From Bacillus sp. CGMCC 1.16541 (GTDB taxonomy: Bacteria; Bacillota; Bacilli; Bacillales; Bacillaceae_H), in assembly GCF_003184905.1 (NCBI RefSeq), contig NZ_QFRU01000013.1, forward strand, positions 38,803-102,802: a DNA stretch of 64,000 bases. Reading direction: 5' to 3'. A program made the translations under genes and the position numbers. The notes beneath the pieces were generated by a model. The model did no database searches and was not told where the DNA came from. It was given only the letters and a program-made list of their open reading frames with translations. This document shows positions 27,131 through 35,915 of the stretch, one piece after another (within the stretch, counting starts at the first letter, position 1; each line of letters opens with the position of its first letter).

Positions 27131-28033
27131 TTATGAAGTCTTGCTGTCTGCTTCATTCTTTTTCGCAGCATTTACTTGCTCATCAGCATGATATGATGAA
27201 CGTACTAGTGGACCTGCTTCTACATGGCTAAAGCCTTTGCTTAACGCAATTTCTTTTAACTCATCAAATTCTTTTGGATGATAATACTTTTGTACTTTTA
27301 AATGTTTCTTCGTCGGCTGTAGGTATTGACCAATTGTCATAATATCTACATTATTAGCACGTAAGTCATCCATTGTTTCAATAATTTCTTCTTTTGTTTC
27401 ACCTAATCCAAGCATAATACTTGATTTGGTCGGGATATCCGGTTGCATTTCTTTTGCACGACGTAAAAACTCTAACGAACGATCATATTTTGCACGTGCA
27501 CGAACTCGTGGTGTTAAGCTACGAACCGTTTCAATGTTATGATTTAAAATATCTGGTTTTGCATCCATGACCATACGTAAGTTCTCTTCTACTCCACCCA
27601 TATCTGAAGGAAGAACTTCAATCGTTGTCAATGGATTTTTGCGACGAATCGCACGAACCGTTTCAGCTAAAACGCCTGCTCCGCCATCTTTTAAATCATC
27701 ACGTGCTACCACTGTAATAACCGCGTGCTTTAAATTCATTAATTGAACAGAATCTGCCACGCGTTCTGGCTCTTCCCAATCTAATTCTGTTGGTAAACCT
27801 GTTTTAACCGCACAGAAACGACAGGCGCGTGTACACACTTCTCCTAAAATCATAAACGTTGCAGTACGACGAACAGCCCAACATTCATGAATGTTCGGAC
27901 ATCTTGCTTCCTCACAAACAGTATGCAGGTTTTTCTCGCGCATCATTTTCTTCAAACCAGTGTAATTTTCGTTTGTATTTAATTTGATTTTTAGCCACTC
28001 AGGTTTACGCACATGCTCTTCTTTTGTTGCCAT
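27131..28033 (-). CDS. lipA: Lipoyl synthase
   Basis: A 300-residue radical SAM enzyme inserting sulfur into protein-bound octanoate. Both [4Fe-4S] sites are intact: the auxiliary ligands Cys40, Cys45 and Cys51 ([12 protein letters not shown]) and the radical SAM triad Cys67, Cys71 and Cys74 (CTRACRFC). The C-terminal Ser of the auxiliary site lies in [12 protein letters not shown]. An ATG five codons upstream overlaps the GGAG ribosome site, so the second is used. GcvH, a lipoate-carrying protein, is 22 kb away in the window. Confidence 0.95.
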   Translation of the reverse strand: MATKEEHVRKPEWLKIKLNTNENYTGLKKMMREKNLHTVCEEARCPNIHECWAVRRTATFMILGEVCTRACRFCAVKTGLPTELDWEEPERVADSVQLMNLKHAVITVVARDDLKDGGAGVLAETVRAIRRKNPLTTIEVLPSDMGGVEENLRMVMDAKPDILNHNIETVRSLTPRVRARAKYDRSLEFLRRAKEMQPDIPTKSSIMLGLGETKEEIIETMDDLRANNVDIMTIGQYLQPTKKHLKVQKYYHPKEFDELKEIALSKGFSHVEAGPLVRSSYHADEQVNAAKKNEADSKTS

Positions 28034-28386
28034 CTCTATCAACTCCATACATTCACAAAATGTCGATAACCTCTATACGAATACTCTGCATTTAAGATTA
28101 CACCTAACTACATGTCACTTTATCATACAAAACTTATTTTCGACAAGTTCTCTGCTTTTTATTTCCTATATTTTCTACTCAAACTTCGTACCATATTTTC
28201 AAAAAAACCACAATCATATAGCACGCACCTAAAAAAGCATGATTTACGTAGATTTAACCAGTAAGACATGACAGCTCTTCCGTCGTGCTCACTAGTTAAA
28301 CTGTTCATTTTCCATTTATTGATATTTATGAAATATTTCATCAATCGCCAAACTAACATTACGAAAACGTTCGAGAGGAGGAGATT
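28034..28386. other. Divergent lipA/lytH region
   Basis: No gene in 353 bases. On the minus strand a possible lipA promoter, TTGTCG-18-TAAAGT, overlaps a good match to the Spo0A box (TTGTCGAAAA, 28137-28146). Upstream of lytH I find no convincing promoter. Confidence 0.45.
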
Positions 28387-29391
28387 TTGTTGCGCTCATT
28401 TATTTTATTCACATTTATTATGCTATTAGCATTTAGTCATGTGCCACACTCTTATGCCAATGAAGCAAAACAAGACGAAGTTAAAATTAACAATCGACGA
28501 ATGGAATTATTTCATCATATGGAATCAGTCACTCACATTCCTTGGTACTACTTCGCTGGAATTGACCAATATGAACGTAGTACACGTCGTGCCCGAAAAG
28601 ATATCCCACAAGAAAAAGGAGCCATCTCTATCTACTATGAAGATGAAAGATGGTCAGGTCCTTTAAATCCAACAAAACAAGATACAAACCCTATCACGAT
28701 TGCCTTATTTGGAGGTCTTGGAAAAGATGGAAATGGTGATGGAAAAGCCAATATAAATGATGATGAAGATTTGCTCTTTACAATGGCTAACTACCTTCAA
28801 ACATACGGCGTTACACACGCTCAAATTAAAATCGGAATATGGGACTATTATAAAAGAAGCCGTACAGTTGATGCCGTATTAGGGAATGCCAAGTTATTTA
28901 AAACATATGGTAGATTAAATTTGCAAGAAAAAGCATTCCCTGTCCCTTTTCGTTCAAACCATAGTTATCGAAGTACGTGGGGGGATGCTCGCGGATGGGG
29001 TGGTCGCCGTGTTCATGAAGGCACCGATATCTTTGCCGATTATGGTGTTCCTGTTCGCGCAACATGTTATGGAATATTAGAGATCAAAGGTTGGAATCGA
29101 TATGGCGGTTGGCGAGTAGGTATTCGCGATATCAATAATACGTATCACTATTTAGCTCATTTAAGTGGATTTACAAAAGGACTACAAGTAGGTCAAGTTG
29201 TAGAGCCAGGTATGGTGATTGGTGGTGTTGGAAGCTCAGGTTACGGACCACCAGGTACATCTGGAAAATTTCCTCCTCACCTTCATTACGGGATGTATAA
29301 AGACAATGGAAAAATTGAATGGTCATTTGATCCATACCCCCATTTACGAAACTGGGAACGGCTAGATCGCACGAAGGCTAAGAAGAAATAA
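28387..29391 (+). CDS. lytH: LytH-type L-Ala-D-Glu endopeptidase (M23)
   Basis: A 334-residue exported M23 metallopeptidase matching B. subtilis LytH (YunA), which trims peptide side chains in the spore cortex. N-terminal signal peptide (LFTFIMLLAFSHVPHSYA); a central helical domain containing NGDGKANINDDEDLL; and a C-terminal LytM domain with zinc ligands His210 and Asp214 (HEGTDIFADYG) and His298/His300 (HLHYGMY). TTG start after GAGGAGGAG. Normally mother-cell expressed under sigma-K; I cannot confirm the promoter. Confidence 0.92.
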   Translation: MLRSFILFTFIMLLAFSHVPHSYANEAKQDEVKINNRRMELFHHMESVTHIPWYYFAGIDQYERSTRRARKDIPQEKGAISIYYEDERWSGPLNPTKQDTNPITIALFGGLGKDGNGDGKANINDDEDLLFTMANYLQTYGVTHAQIKIGIWDYYKRSRTVDAVLGNAKLFKTYGRLNLQEKAFPVPFRSNHSYRSTWGDARGWGGRRVHEGTDIFADYGVPVRATCYGILEIKGWNRYGGWRVGIRDINNTYHYLAHLSGFTKGLQVGQVVEPGMVIGGVGSSGYGPPGTSGKFPPHLHYGMYKDNGKIEWSFDPYPHLRNWERLDRTKAKKK

Positions 29392-29393
29392 AG

Positions 29394-29416
29394 TTTAAAC
29401 AAACGTTTGATTAAAG
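29394..29416. repeat. 23-bp near-palindrome, copy 1
   Basis: Centred on CAAACGTTTG with A/T-rich arms; 10 of 11 positions per arm are symmetric. An exact copy occurs at 63535-63557. It starts 3 bases after the lytH stop codon, before the terminator. Confidence 0.75.
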
Positions 29417-29472
29417 TGTCATGGATGTGTCAACAGAGGGAAAAAAGCGCCTCCCCTAACATATTAACAGTA

Positions 29473-29505
29473 AAAAAGAAAACGAAGCATCCGCTTCGTT
29501 TTCTA
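29473..29505. terminator. Bidirectional terminator lytH / NSS transporter pair
   Basis: AGAAAACGAAG / CTTCGTTTTCT stem with a 6-base loop; on the minus strand followed by TTTTTT. Confidence 0.88.
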
Positions 29506-29522
29506 CTTATTAAATTCTTTTA

Positions 29523-29633
29523 TTAAGCTTTACTTGCTTTCGCTTTTTTCACAGCATGCGTAATACTAGCTGCTAAACCACCCCAGATAATAACCATTCC
29601 TACTACCATCATGACTAATGCACTTGCTTCCAT
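29523..29633 (-). CDS. metS: MetS-like small subunit of an NSS transporter
   Basis: A 36-residue protein translated MEASALVMMVVGMVIIWGGL then a basic Ala/Lys tail: one membrane helix plus a short cytoplasmic end. It matches the methionine/alanine importer small subunit (MetS) that accompanies MetP-type NSS transporters in Gram-positive bacteria. Its ATG shares one base with the stop of the large subunit (TAATG), and AAGGAGG lies inside the last codons of that gene, so translation is coupled. The two probably form one membrane complex. Confidence 0.85.
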   Translation of the reverse strand: MEASALVMMVVGMVIIWGGLAASITHAVKKAKASKA

Positions 29634-31147
29634 TAGCTTGAAACCTCCTTATCGTTAGATGGTAACTCGATTGTTTCTTTCTTCCATCCTTTTAATGAGA
29701 ACAAGATTCCAACTAAAATGGCTCCAATTGCAACTGCCCATCCAGATGCAATAACAAAAGATGTTCCGTAACCACCATAATTCTCTGCAATATTTGTGCG
29801 GATATTGTCAAACATCATATACCCTAATACAACCGGTGTGACAAATGCTAAACAAATTTTCCACCAAGCACCTAACATAATATCTGATACAGAATTTGCA
29901 TGCTCTTGAAGATTCTTTAATTCTTTCAATACCCATGCAACCACAATAACTTCTACTAACCCGGCTAACGCTACACCAAAGTTATTAATGAAGTAATCTG
30001 CTACGTCTAGGAAGTATAAACCACCTTGAGTTGCAAACAAAATAGAAATGATTGCTGATAATCCTCCACCAACTAAAACTGCTTTTGTACGAGATACGTT
30101 AAATTTATCTTGGACACCCGCTACGAATGTCTCAACAATTGAGATAAGTGAACTCAAACCTGCTAACACAAGAGATCCAAAGAACAAAAATCCAAAGAAT
30201 TCATTGAATGCTGGAAACTCATTGATAATTTGAGGGAATACAACGAATGCTAACCCCACGCCTCCTGCTACAACCTCATCTACGTTCACGCCTTGTTGAA
30301 CAGCCATGAACCCTAATACACTGAATACTCCAATACCAGCTAATAATTCAAACGCAGAGTTACCAAACCCTGTGATGAAAGCATTGTTTGTAATATCTGA
30401 TTTCTTTGGTAAGTAACTGGAATACGTAACCATGATTGCAAACGCAATAGATAAACTAAAGAAGATTTGCCCGTAAGCGGCTACCCACACTTTTCCGCTT
30501 GTAATTGCACTCCAATCTGGTTTGAAGAAAGCATTTAACCCTTCTACAGCACCATCTAATGTTAGAGCACGAATAACGATAATTAAGAATAGAACAATCA
30601 ACGTTGGTAAGAAAATCTTATTTGCAACTTCAATTCCTTTTTTAATTCCTTTAAATAAAACACCTAGTGTAATGATCCAGACTAAAACTAACGGTATAAA
30701 TACTCCTGGTACCAGACTACCTGTTTGACCTGGAACCTCAGCTAACTTCAAGTATTCTCCAAATAAGAATCCTTCTGTATCTGAACCCCATTTTAAGTTT
30801 AGTGAAAAAACAGAGTATGCCATCGCCCAAGCGATAATAGCTGCGTAATAAACGGAAATAACGAATGAAATAGCAACTTGCCACCAACCTAGCCATTCTG
30901 TTTTTCGATTCATGCGTGCAAACGATAGAGGAGCAGAACCCCTATATTTATGACCAATGGTAAACTCCATAATCAATAATGGAATCCCTGCTGTTAATAA
31001 TGCGAATAAGTACGGTAAGAAGAACGCTCCCCCTCCGTTTTCATATGCTGTAGCTGGAAAGCGCCAGATGTTTCCTAATCCAATCGCTGATCCTGCAGCA
31101 GCTAAAATAAAGCCTGCTCTTGTCCCCCACTGTGGGCGATTTTCCAT
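29633..31147 (-). CDS. Na+-dependent NSS family amino acid transporter (MetP-type)
   Basis: A 504-residue neurotransmitter:sodium symporter with about 11-12 spans. The opening WGTRAGFILAAAGSAIGLGNIWRFP (helix 1 with its unwound sodium site) is the family hallmark, and ENGGGAFFLPYLFAL follows as helix 2. Partnered with a 36-residue MetS-like subunit, which in Corynebacterium defines a methionine/alanine importer; the substrate here is inference. AAAGGGGG precedes the ATG. A perfect TTGACA promoter lies upstream. B. subtilis lacks this pair between lytH and yunB. Confidence 0.9.
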   Translation of the reverse strand: MENRPQWGTRAGFILAAAGSAIGLGNIWRFPATAYENGGGAFFLPYLFALLTAGIPLLIMEFTIGHKYRGSAPLSFARMNRKTEWLGWWQVAISFVISVYYAAIIAWAMAYSVFSLNLKWGSDTEGFLFGEYLKLAEVPGQTGSLVPGVFIPLVLVWIITLGVLFKGIKKGIEVANKIFLPTLIVLFLIIVIRALTLDGAVEGLNAFFKPDWSAITSGKVWVAAYGQIFFSLSIAFAIMVTYSSYLPKKSDITNNAFITGFGNSAFELLAGIGVFSVLGFMAVQQGVNVDEVVAGGVGLAFVVFPQIINEFPAFNEFFGFLFFGSLVLAGLSSLISIVETFVAGVQDKFNVSRTKAVLVGGGLSAIISILFATQGGLYFLDVADYFINNFGVALAGLVEVIVVAWVLKELKNLQEHANSVSDIMLGAWWKICLAFVTPVVLGYMMFDNIRTNIAENYGGYGTSFVIASGWAVAIGAILVGILFSLKGWKKETIELPSNDKEVSS

Positions 31148-31247
31148 TTATATTTCCCCCTTTTACTTCTATTCCCATCTTTATTTTTGTTTATTGTTGG
31201 GAATTTTTATACTTTTCTGATAATTTAGTTTACTATATCATATAGAC

Positions 31248-31276
31248 AGTATAGCTAGTCTTATTCCTCCTGTCAA
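31248..31276 (-). promoter_or_regulatory. Sigma-A promoter of the NSS transporter pair
   Basis: Minus strand TTGACA, 17 bases, TATACT. Confidence 0.8.
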
Positions 31277-31321
31277 AACAAACTTTCTAAAAATTTAGAC
31301 AAAGTTTCAAACAGTGAAAAG

Positions 31322-31355
31322 AAAAGCGTCCAACGAATTACGTTAGACGCTTTTT
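31322..31355 (-). terminator. Terminator of the NhaC-type gene
   Basis: AAAAGCGTC-AACG / CGTT-GACGCTTTT with one paired mismatch; T-rich tail on the minus strand. Confidence 0.85.
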
Positions 31356-31359
31356 CTAA

Positions 31360-32940
31360 TTATGAGGTTTCTTGCAATTCATCTGTATTTCCTTTATTTC
31401 GTACAACGAATACAAAGATTGCTAATAAAATCATTGAAACGATAAAACCAAATAACGTACTGCCTGTAAACCCTAGAACAAGGTAACCCACGACTGCAAT
31501 GCTGGCTGAAGACACAGCATATGGTAACTGCGTAATCACGTGGTCAATATGATGACTACCTGCTCCTGTTGAAGATAAAATCGTCGTATCTGAAATTGGA
31601 GAACAATGATCTCCAAATACTGCCCCTGCCAAAACTGCAGATAATGCTGGTAATAATAACGTGATATCTGTTGCAGCTGCAATATCACCGGCAATTGGAA
31701 GCATAATTCCGAATGTGCCCCATGATGTACCCGTTGAAAATGCCATGATACCTGCTACCAAAAATAGAATAGCTGGTAAAAATGCAATATTTAAGTTGGC
31801 ACTTTCGACAACACCTGCTAAATATTCACCTGTTTTTAATTGGCTAATTAAATCAACAATCGTCCAAGCCATCACTAAAATATAGATAGCTGGTAACATT
31901 GATTTAATTCCCGCCACCATTCCTTTTGGTAACACACTCATTGATACTGCCGACGTTTTGTTTGTTTGAATAATGAATAAAATAAGTGTTACGATTAACC
32001 CTAGTGTACCTCCGTAAACAAGAGAAGTTGGTACATCAGTGTTTTCAAACATGGTAAAAATCGTTACTTTACCTTCTGTTGCTTTGTAACCCGTCCACAT
32101 CATGGCTGAGATCGTACCGATAGCTAACGCAATGATTGGTAAAGCTAAATCAAGTACGCGTCCTTTGTCACTTGTTGGAAGGTCATCTTTTAATTCCCCA
32201 GCTACTTCACCTTTTGACGAGTCCACAACTTCACCCGTCTTTACAGCACGCTCTTCGTGAATTCTCATGCTACCAAGGTTAATATTATAAATACTTACCG
32301 CAAATACAAGAAGAATTGTCACAAACACATAGAAATTCATTGGAATCATCTGTACAAAGGCAGAGAATGGTGAATAATCCGTTACTCCATGTGTAGCTAA
32401 AATCGTTCCAATTACCGTAATAATGTACGCACCCCAACTTGAGAAAGGCGCAATTACGCATACCGGAGCAGACGTTGAATCAATTAAGTATGCAAGTTTC
32501 GCACGAGAAATACGTTGACGATCCGTTAATGGCTTACTAACTTGCCCCACCGCTAAAGCATTAAAGTAATCATCGATAAAGATAATAATTCCTAAAATAG
32601 CTGTCGTTAGGTGTGCACCTTTTCTCGTTTTAATACGCTTTAATGCCCACTCTCCAAATGCACGACTTCCACCTGTAATCGAAATAAATGCAGTAATAAC
32701 ACCTAAAATAAGTAAGAATAGCAAGATATACAAGTTGTACGTATTAATTTCACCGTCTGCATAAAAAATAGCAGAAAATGCCCCCCATACCTTTTGTAAT
32801 GACTCTCCAACTGCAAACTCAGTTAATACAAGAGCAGCTGCTAAGATCCCTACTCCTAAAGATAAAAGTACACGCCTCGTTAACACCACCATAATAATGG
32901 CTACTAATGGCGGTAACAAAGAATAGATCGTTCCTTCCAT
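31360..32940 (-). CDS. lysW: NhaC-family transporter, probable lysine transporter LysW
   Basis: A 526-residue NhaC superfamily antiporter-like membrane protein with about 12 spans. Family blocks include IIFIDDYFNALAVGQV, STSAPVCVIAPFSSWGAYI and the late GDHCSPISDTTILSSTGAG. By sequence alone it would be called a Na+/H+ antiporter. Its leader, however, carries a complete lysine riboswitch with terminator, and NhaC-type genes under L-box control were predicted by comparative genomics to be lysine transporters (LysW); I adopt that as inference. AAAGGAGG precedes the ATG. Confidence 0.8.
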   Translation of the reverse strand: MEGTIYSLLPPLVAIIMVVLTRRVLLSLGVGILAAALVLTEFAVGESLQKVWGAFSAIFYADGEINTYNLYILLFLLILGVITAFISITGGSRAFGEWALKRIKTRKGAHLTTAILGIIIFIDDYFNALAVGQVSKPLTDRQRISRAKLAYLIDSTSAPVCVIAPFSSWGAYIITVIGTILATHGVTDYSPFSAFVQMIPMNFYVFVTILLVFAVSIYNINLGSMRIHEERAVKTGEVVDSSKGEVAGELKDDLPTSDKGRVLDLALPIIALAIGTISAMMWTGYKATEGKVTIFTMFENTDVPTSLVYGGTLGLIVTLILFIIQTNKTSAVSMSVLPKGMVAGIKSMLPAIYILVMAWTIVDLISQLKTGEYLAGVVESANLNIAFLPAILFLVAGIMAFSTGTSWGTFGIMLPIAGDIAAATDITLLLPALSAVLAGAVFGDHCSPISDTTILSSTGAGSHHIDHVITQLPYAVSSASIAVVGYLVLGFTGSTLFGFIVSMILLAIFVFVVRNKGNTDELQETS

Positions 32941-33033
32941 TTCATTAACCTCCTTTAAGTGTAAACTTGTCTTTCATAAAAGGGTTACTTTAAGCGTACG
33001 AGATAACATGAAAAATTATTATAAAAAAACGCA

Positions 33034-33292
33034 AAAAAGAGTAATGATAGAAAATAACTATCATTACTCTTTTGTAATGTTATGTTATCCTCCATCACGA
33101 TCAGTAGCCCTCCATTATGAAAACAAGCGTTCCATTCATAATGACAGTGTTACCCTTATTCAAGGTAACCCCAGCGAACATCCATACGACAATGTACGTT
33201 CACTTCGGCAAAAAACCCTTTCTATGATGATCAACGTTGTCATCCTCACATCACATACTGATATTTTTTGCAGCCTCTACCTCATCGATCCG
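33034..33292 (-). ncRNA. Lysine riboswitch (L-box) with terminator
   Basis: Minus-strand leader of the NhaC-type gene. Conserved aptamer pieces appear in order: GGTAGAGGCTGC (AGAGG at 33274-33278), an AGTATG stretch, AAGGG then GCCGAAG (33203-33209), GCTGGGG, and GGAGGGCTAC (33105-33113) whose CTAC pairs back with GTAG to close P1. After the aptamer, ACATTAC can pair with the terminator's 5' arm, an antiterminator design. The terminator is a 16-bp perfect hairpin, AAAAGAGTAATGATAG with its complement (33034-33073), plus a T-run. Lysine binding should switch the gene off. Confidence 0.92.
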
Positions 33293-33329
33293 ATAAGGTG
33301 ATGGTATTTAATTAAATTGAATATAGTTC

Positions 33330-33358
33330 ATTATATCTATGATTGTTACTTTTATCAA
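33330..33358 (-). promoter_or_regulatory. Sigma-A promoter of the lysine riboswitch unit
   Basis: Minus strand TTGATA, 17 bases, TATAAT, about 35 bases before the aptamer and just after the yunB stop. Confidence 0.85.
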
Positions 33359-33365
33359 CCACTTT

Positions 33366-34130
33366 TTAATTGCTCTTTTTTGGAAGTTGAATGGCAGGGC
33401 TTGAGTCTCCTCCTTTGTTATAATAATCAGGAACTCCTCCTGGAAGGACTTGCATCACAATTGGTATATCTGTCGTTACAGTTGTCATCTTCGTTGAAAA
33501 TGGAATAATGACTTGCACATTAACTTCGACATGAATGACGATTTTGTAAACCGCATTATTAATCCCATATTCTTCAATCACTTCTTTCACATCCGAATTC
33601 ACATAACCAATTGCATGAAATTTAACAGGTACAAGAGGTCCTAGATTTCCTAATAAAGCATTATCAGTTGCTTGCCCAAGTGGAACTTGATAAATGATAC
33701 CTTTTTCCCTCAATGTGTCATCTGTTTCAATCTCAACGTCCATTGGGAGGTCCAATGTATCTACTTCACCTTTTTCAACAGCTCGTAAGTTCGCTTGAAC
33801 GAGATTCGTTGTCTGTGCTAATGCCCGACTCACCATAGGTGCATTAATTCCGATGAATGTAACCTCACCATTCGCATTTTTCTCTACATTCACTAACTGA
33901 CTTGTATCTAATTCTTCTGTAATCTGTTTGTTTACCGCTTTGTTAATAACTAGTGTAGCAATTCGCTTCGTTTGTGCTTCAGCATAATCCATCAAAGTGG
34001 GCTCAATTCCTTTATTAATAAACCAAAGTCCCGATGCAGTTGAGAAAATAAAGAAGACAAAGGTTAATAAAAATACATATCGAAATGGTAAAGGACCTTT
34101 TCTGAATAGTTTACGTCGAAATTTAGGCAC
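33366..34130 (-). CDS. yunB: Sporulation protein YunB
   Basis: A 254-residue YunB family protein: a basic N-terminus (FRRKLFRKGPLPFRY), one membrane anchor near residues 17-38, and an extracytoplasmic domain with two repeated-looking halves ending PIVMQVLPGGVPDYYNKGG. It is sporulation-specific in B. subtilis; the mechanism is unknown. GTG start after AAGGAGGGG. The ribosome site is the 3' arm of a possible hairpin. A CATACATA run near 34155 could be a sigma-E -10. Confidence 0.85.
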   Translation of the reverse strand: MPKFRRKLFRKGPLPFRYVFLLTFVFFIFSTASGLWFINKGIEPTLMDYAEAQTKRIATLVINKAVNKQITEELDTSQLVNVEKNANGEVTFIGINAPMVSRALAQTTNLVQANLRAVEKGEVDTLDLPMDVEIETDDTLREKGIIYQVPLGQATDNALLGNLGPLVPVKFHAIGYVNSDVKEVIEEYGINNAVYKIVIHVEVNVQVIIPFSTKMTTVTTDIPIVMQVLPGGVPDYYNKGGDSSPAIQLPKKSN

Positions 34131-34198
34131 GAAAAACCCCTCCTTACAAGCTATATGTATGCATGTATAAAGAGGGTTAACGCTTTTTTATTTATTTG

Positions 34199-35293
34199 TT
34201 ATGAAATTGTTGTTTCAGATGCTGTAATAACAATATCTACTTGCTCTTTCAAATCTACATGATAAGGTTCCGTTAACTTTATCTGATTTTCCTCTAAAAC
34301 TCTCACGATAGGACGATCACTTAAACCTTTGTTTTGTCCACTGACAATCCCTTTTCGACCATCGCTTAATGTCACACTTAGCCCTATTGGATAGATCGTA
34401 ATCGCCTTCCTAAAAGCTTCAACCATTTCTCGGTCAAAATGTGTCCCTGCTCCTGCATATAAAATCTCTAATGCTTCATGAGGTAACATCGCTTTTCGAT
34501 AAATCCGATGAGACGTCACCGCATCGTATACATCCGCTATTGCTAAGACTTTACTAAAATAATGGATTTGATCCTCTTTTAACCCGTAAGGATAGCCTGT
34601 CCCATCTAATCGTTCATGATGCTGACGTGCACAATAAGCAGAAATAATCGAAACGCTAGGTATTTCTCTCAATAATTCAAACCCATATGTCGTATGCTTC
34701 TTTATGATAGAGAATTCCTCGTTTGTTAACTTACCAGGTTTGTTTAAGATTTCATTGGGAATGAACATTTTTCCAACATCATGAAGCATCCCACCTACAC
34801 CTAGCTTCTCTAACTCTTTTTGTGACATCCCTAACTCAATACCAAGCGCCAAAGCATATAACGTTACATTAACTGAATGAGAAAATACGTAATTGTCGTA
34901 CACATATACATCTGTGAGTAAAGAAAAAACGTCATCATTATCGGTCAGGTCTCTTACAAATTCATCTGTAATCTCTGTGATATCTCTCAACGATTGCTCA
35001 AATAGTGAAATCTGCTTACGACCACTAGGTTGATTTTTCAACTTTAAAAATGAGTCTCGGATGGTATTCATAGCCCGATTACGTGCTTCAGACGGAATCG
35101 AAGAATAAGCATCAATGTCCTGTGTTCGGTCATCTTGAATATACACATATGAAATCCCTAATATTTTCAAACGATTGATAACAGTCGTCGTTAAAGCAAT
35201 GCCTTTTTTCACAAGTATGTGCCCTTGTTCATTGTAAATAGATTTGCTTAAACAGACTCCTGGACTTAACGATTCAACAGCAACTAATTTCAT
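34199..35293 (-). CDS. HD-GYP domain protein, probable cyclic-di-GMP phosphodiesterase
   Basis: A 364-residue protein with an N-terminal DUF3391-like leader (LSPGVCLSKSIYNEQGHIL) and an HD-GYP domain from about residue 130. Metal and signature motifs are complete: HSVNVTLYALALG, HDVGK (residues 171-175), KPGKLTNEE and HHERLDGTGYP (225-235). Such enzymes hydrolyse cyclic-di-GMP to GMP. AAAGGAG precedes the ATG. No GGDEF partner is seen in the window. B. subtilis has no equivalent at this position between yunB and yunC. Confidence 0.88.
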   Translation of the reverse strand: MKLVAVESLSPGVCLSKSIYNEQGHILVKKGIALTTTVINRLKILGISYVYIQDDRTQDIDAYSSIPSEARNRAMNTIRDSFLKLKNQPSGRKQISLFEQSLRDITEITDEFVRDLTDNDDVFSLLTDVYVYDNYVFSHSVNVTLYALALGIELGMSQKELEKLGVGGMLHDVGKMFIPNEILNKPGKLTNEEFSIIKKHTTYGFELLREIPSVSIISAYCARQHHERLDGTGYPYGLKEDQIHYFSKVLAIADVYDAVTSHRIYRKAMLPHEALEILYAGAGTHFDREMVEAFRKAITIYPIGLSVTLSDGRKGIVSGQNKGLSDRPIVRVLEENQIKLTEPYHVDLKEQVDIVITASETTIS

Positions 35294-35546
35294 GAGAACT
35301 CCTTTATCAATTTAGCCTAGAGAACACCTTCGCTATGCAAATAGATTTTAGATCACTTGGCTTTATGTAATAATTAAATGGCTGCTTCCTGTACAGGTTG
35401 CACATTAAAGATAGTACAAGAAAACCCTCTTACTCATATTCTTTGTCTAGTCTTTTAAAAATGAGAAAGGCATTTACTAAGAAAACCTATTAAATACCTC
35501 TCCCATAAAAAGAGCATCACAAGGTCTGCTTCTTTAAAAACTACTT
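35294..35546. other. Gap between HD-GYP gene and yunC
   Basis: No gene. A weak minus-strand hairpin, AAAGAAGCA / TGCTCTTTT at about 35505-35535, may terminate yunC. Confidence 0.4.
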
Positions 35547-35849
35547 TTATATCATTTTTAAAAGAGCATCTCGTCCTCGCATTCCTGCAAAAATCCCTAA
35601 ACGTTCCGCTTCTACTGTAACAGACTCTAACGGAGCATCAATTAATTGTTCAATCGTTCGTACACCGACTGATCTTCCTGCAATAATTTGTCGATCTTTT
35701 AACTTTTCATTTAACAAACCAACATCAAGAGCTCCACACATAATGTACCCTTTATCAGATGAAACCGTGAGTAATGTTGTTTTAGGCAATACCACCGTCA
35801 CAGCTGTAAAAGGGTGACCTTCAATTACTATTGGAATTACTGTAACCAC
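35547..35849 (-). CDS. yunC: YunC family (DUF1805) protein
   Basis: A 100-residue DUF1805 protein resembling B. subtilis YunC. Recognisable blocks are LLTVSSDKGYIMCGALDVGLLNE, AGRSVGVRTIEQLIDAP and a C-terminal GIFAGMRGRDALLKM. No enzymatic role is established. Order yunB ... yunC ... yunE is kept, but yunD (a predicted nucleotidase in B. subtilis) is missing here. Confidence 0.88.
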   Translation of the reverse strand: MVTVIPIVIEGHPFTAVTVVLPKTTLLTVSSDKGYIMCGALDVGLLNEKLKDRQIIAGRSVGVRTIEQLIDAPLESVTVEAERLGIFAGMRGRDALLKMI

Positions 35850-35915
35850 GTAAGCTTCACCCCTTTCTCTATCAACTTATGACAGGGAACAAAAAGAGTG
35901 ATTGTATATATGAAC

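Noticed and set aside
33008..33508. Plus-strand frames over the lysine riboswitch and yunB end
   Set aside because: They overlap a structured RNA and a well-supported minus-strand gene; no ribosome sites.
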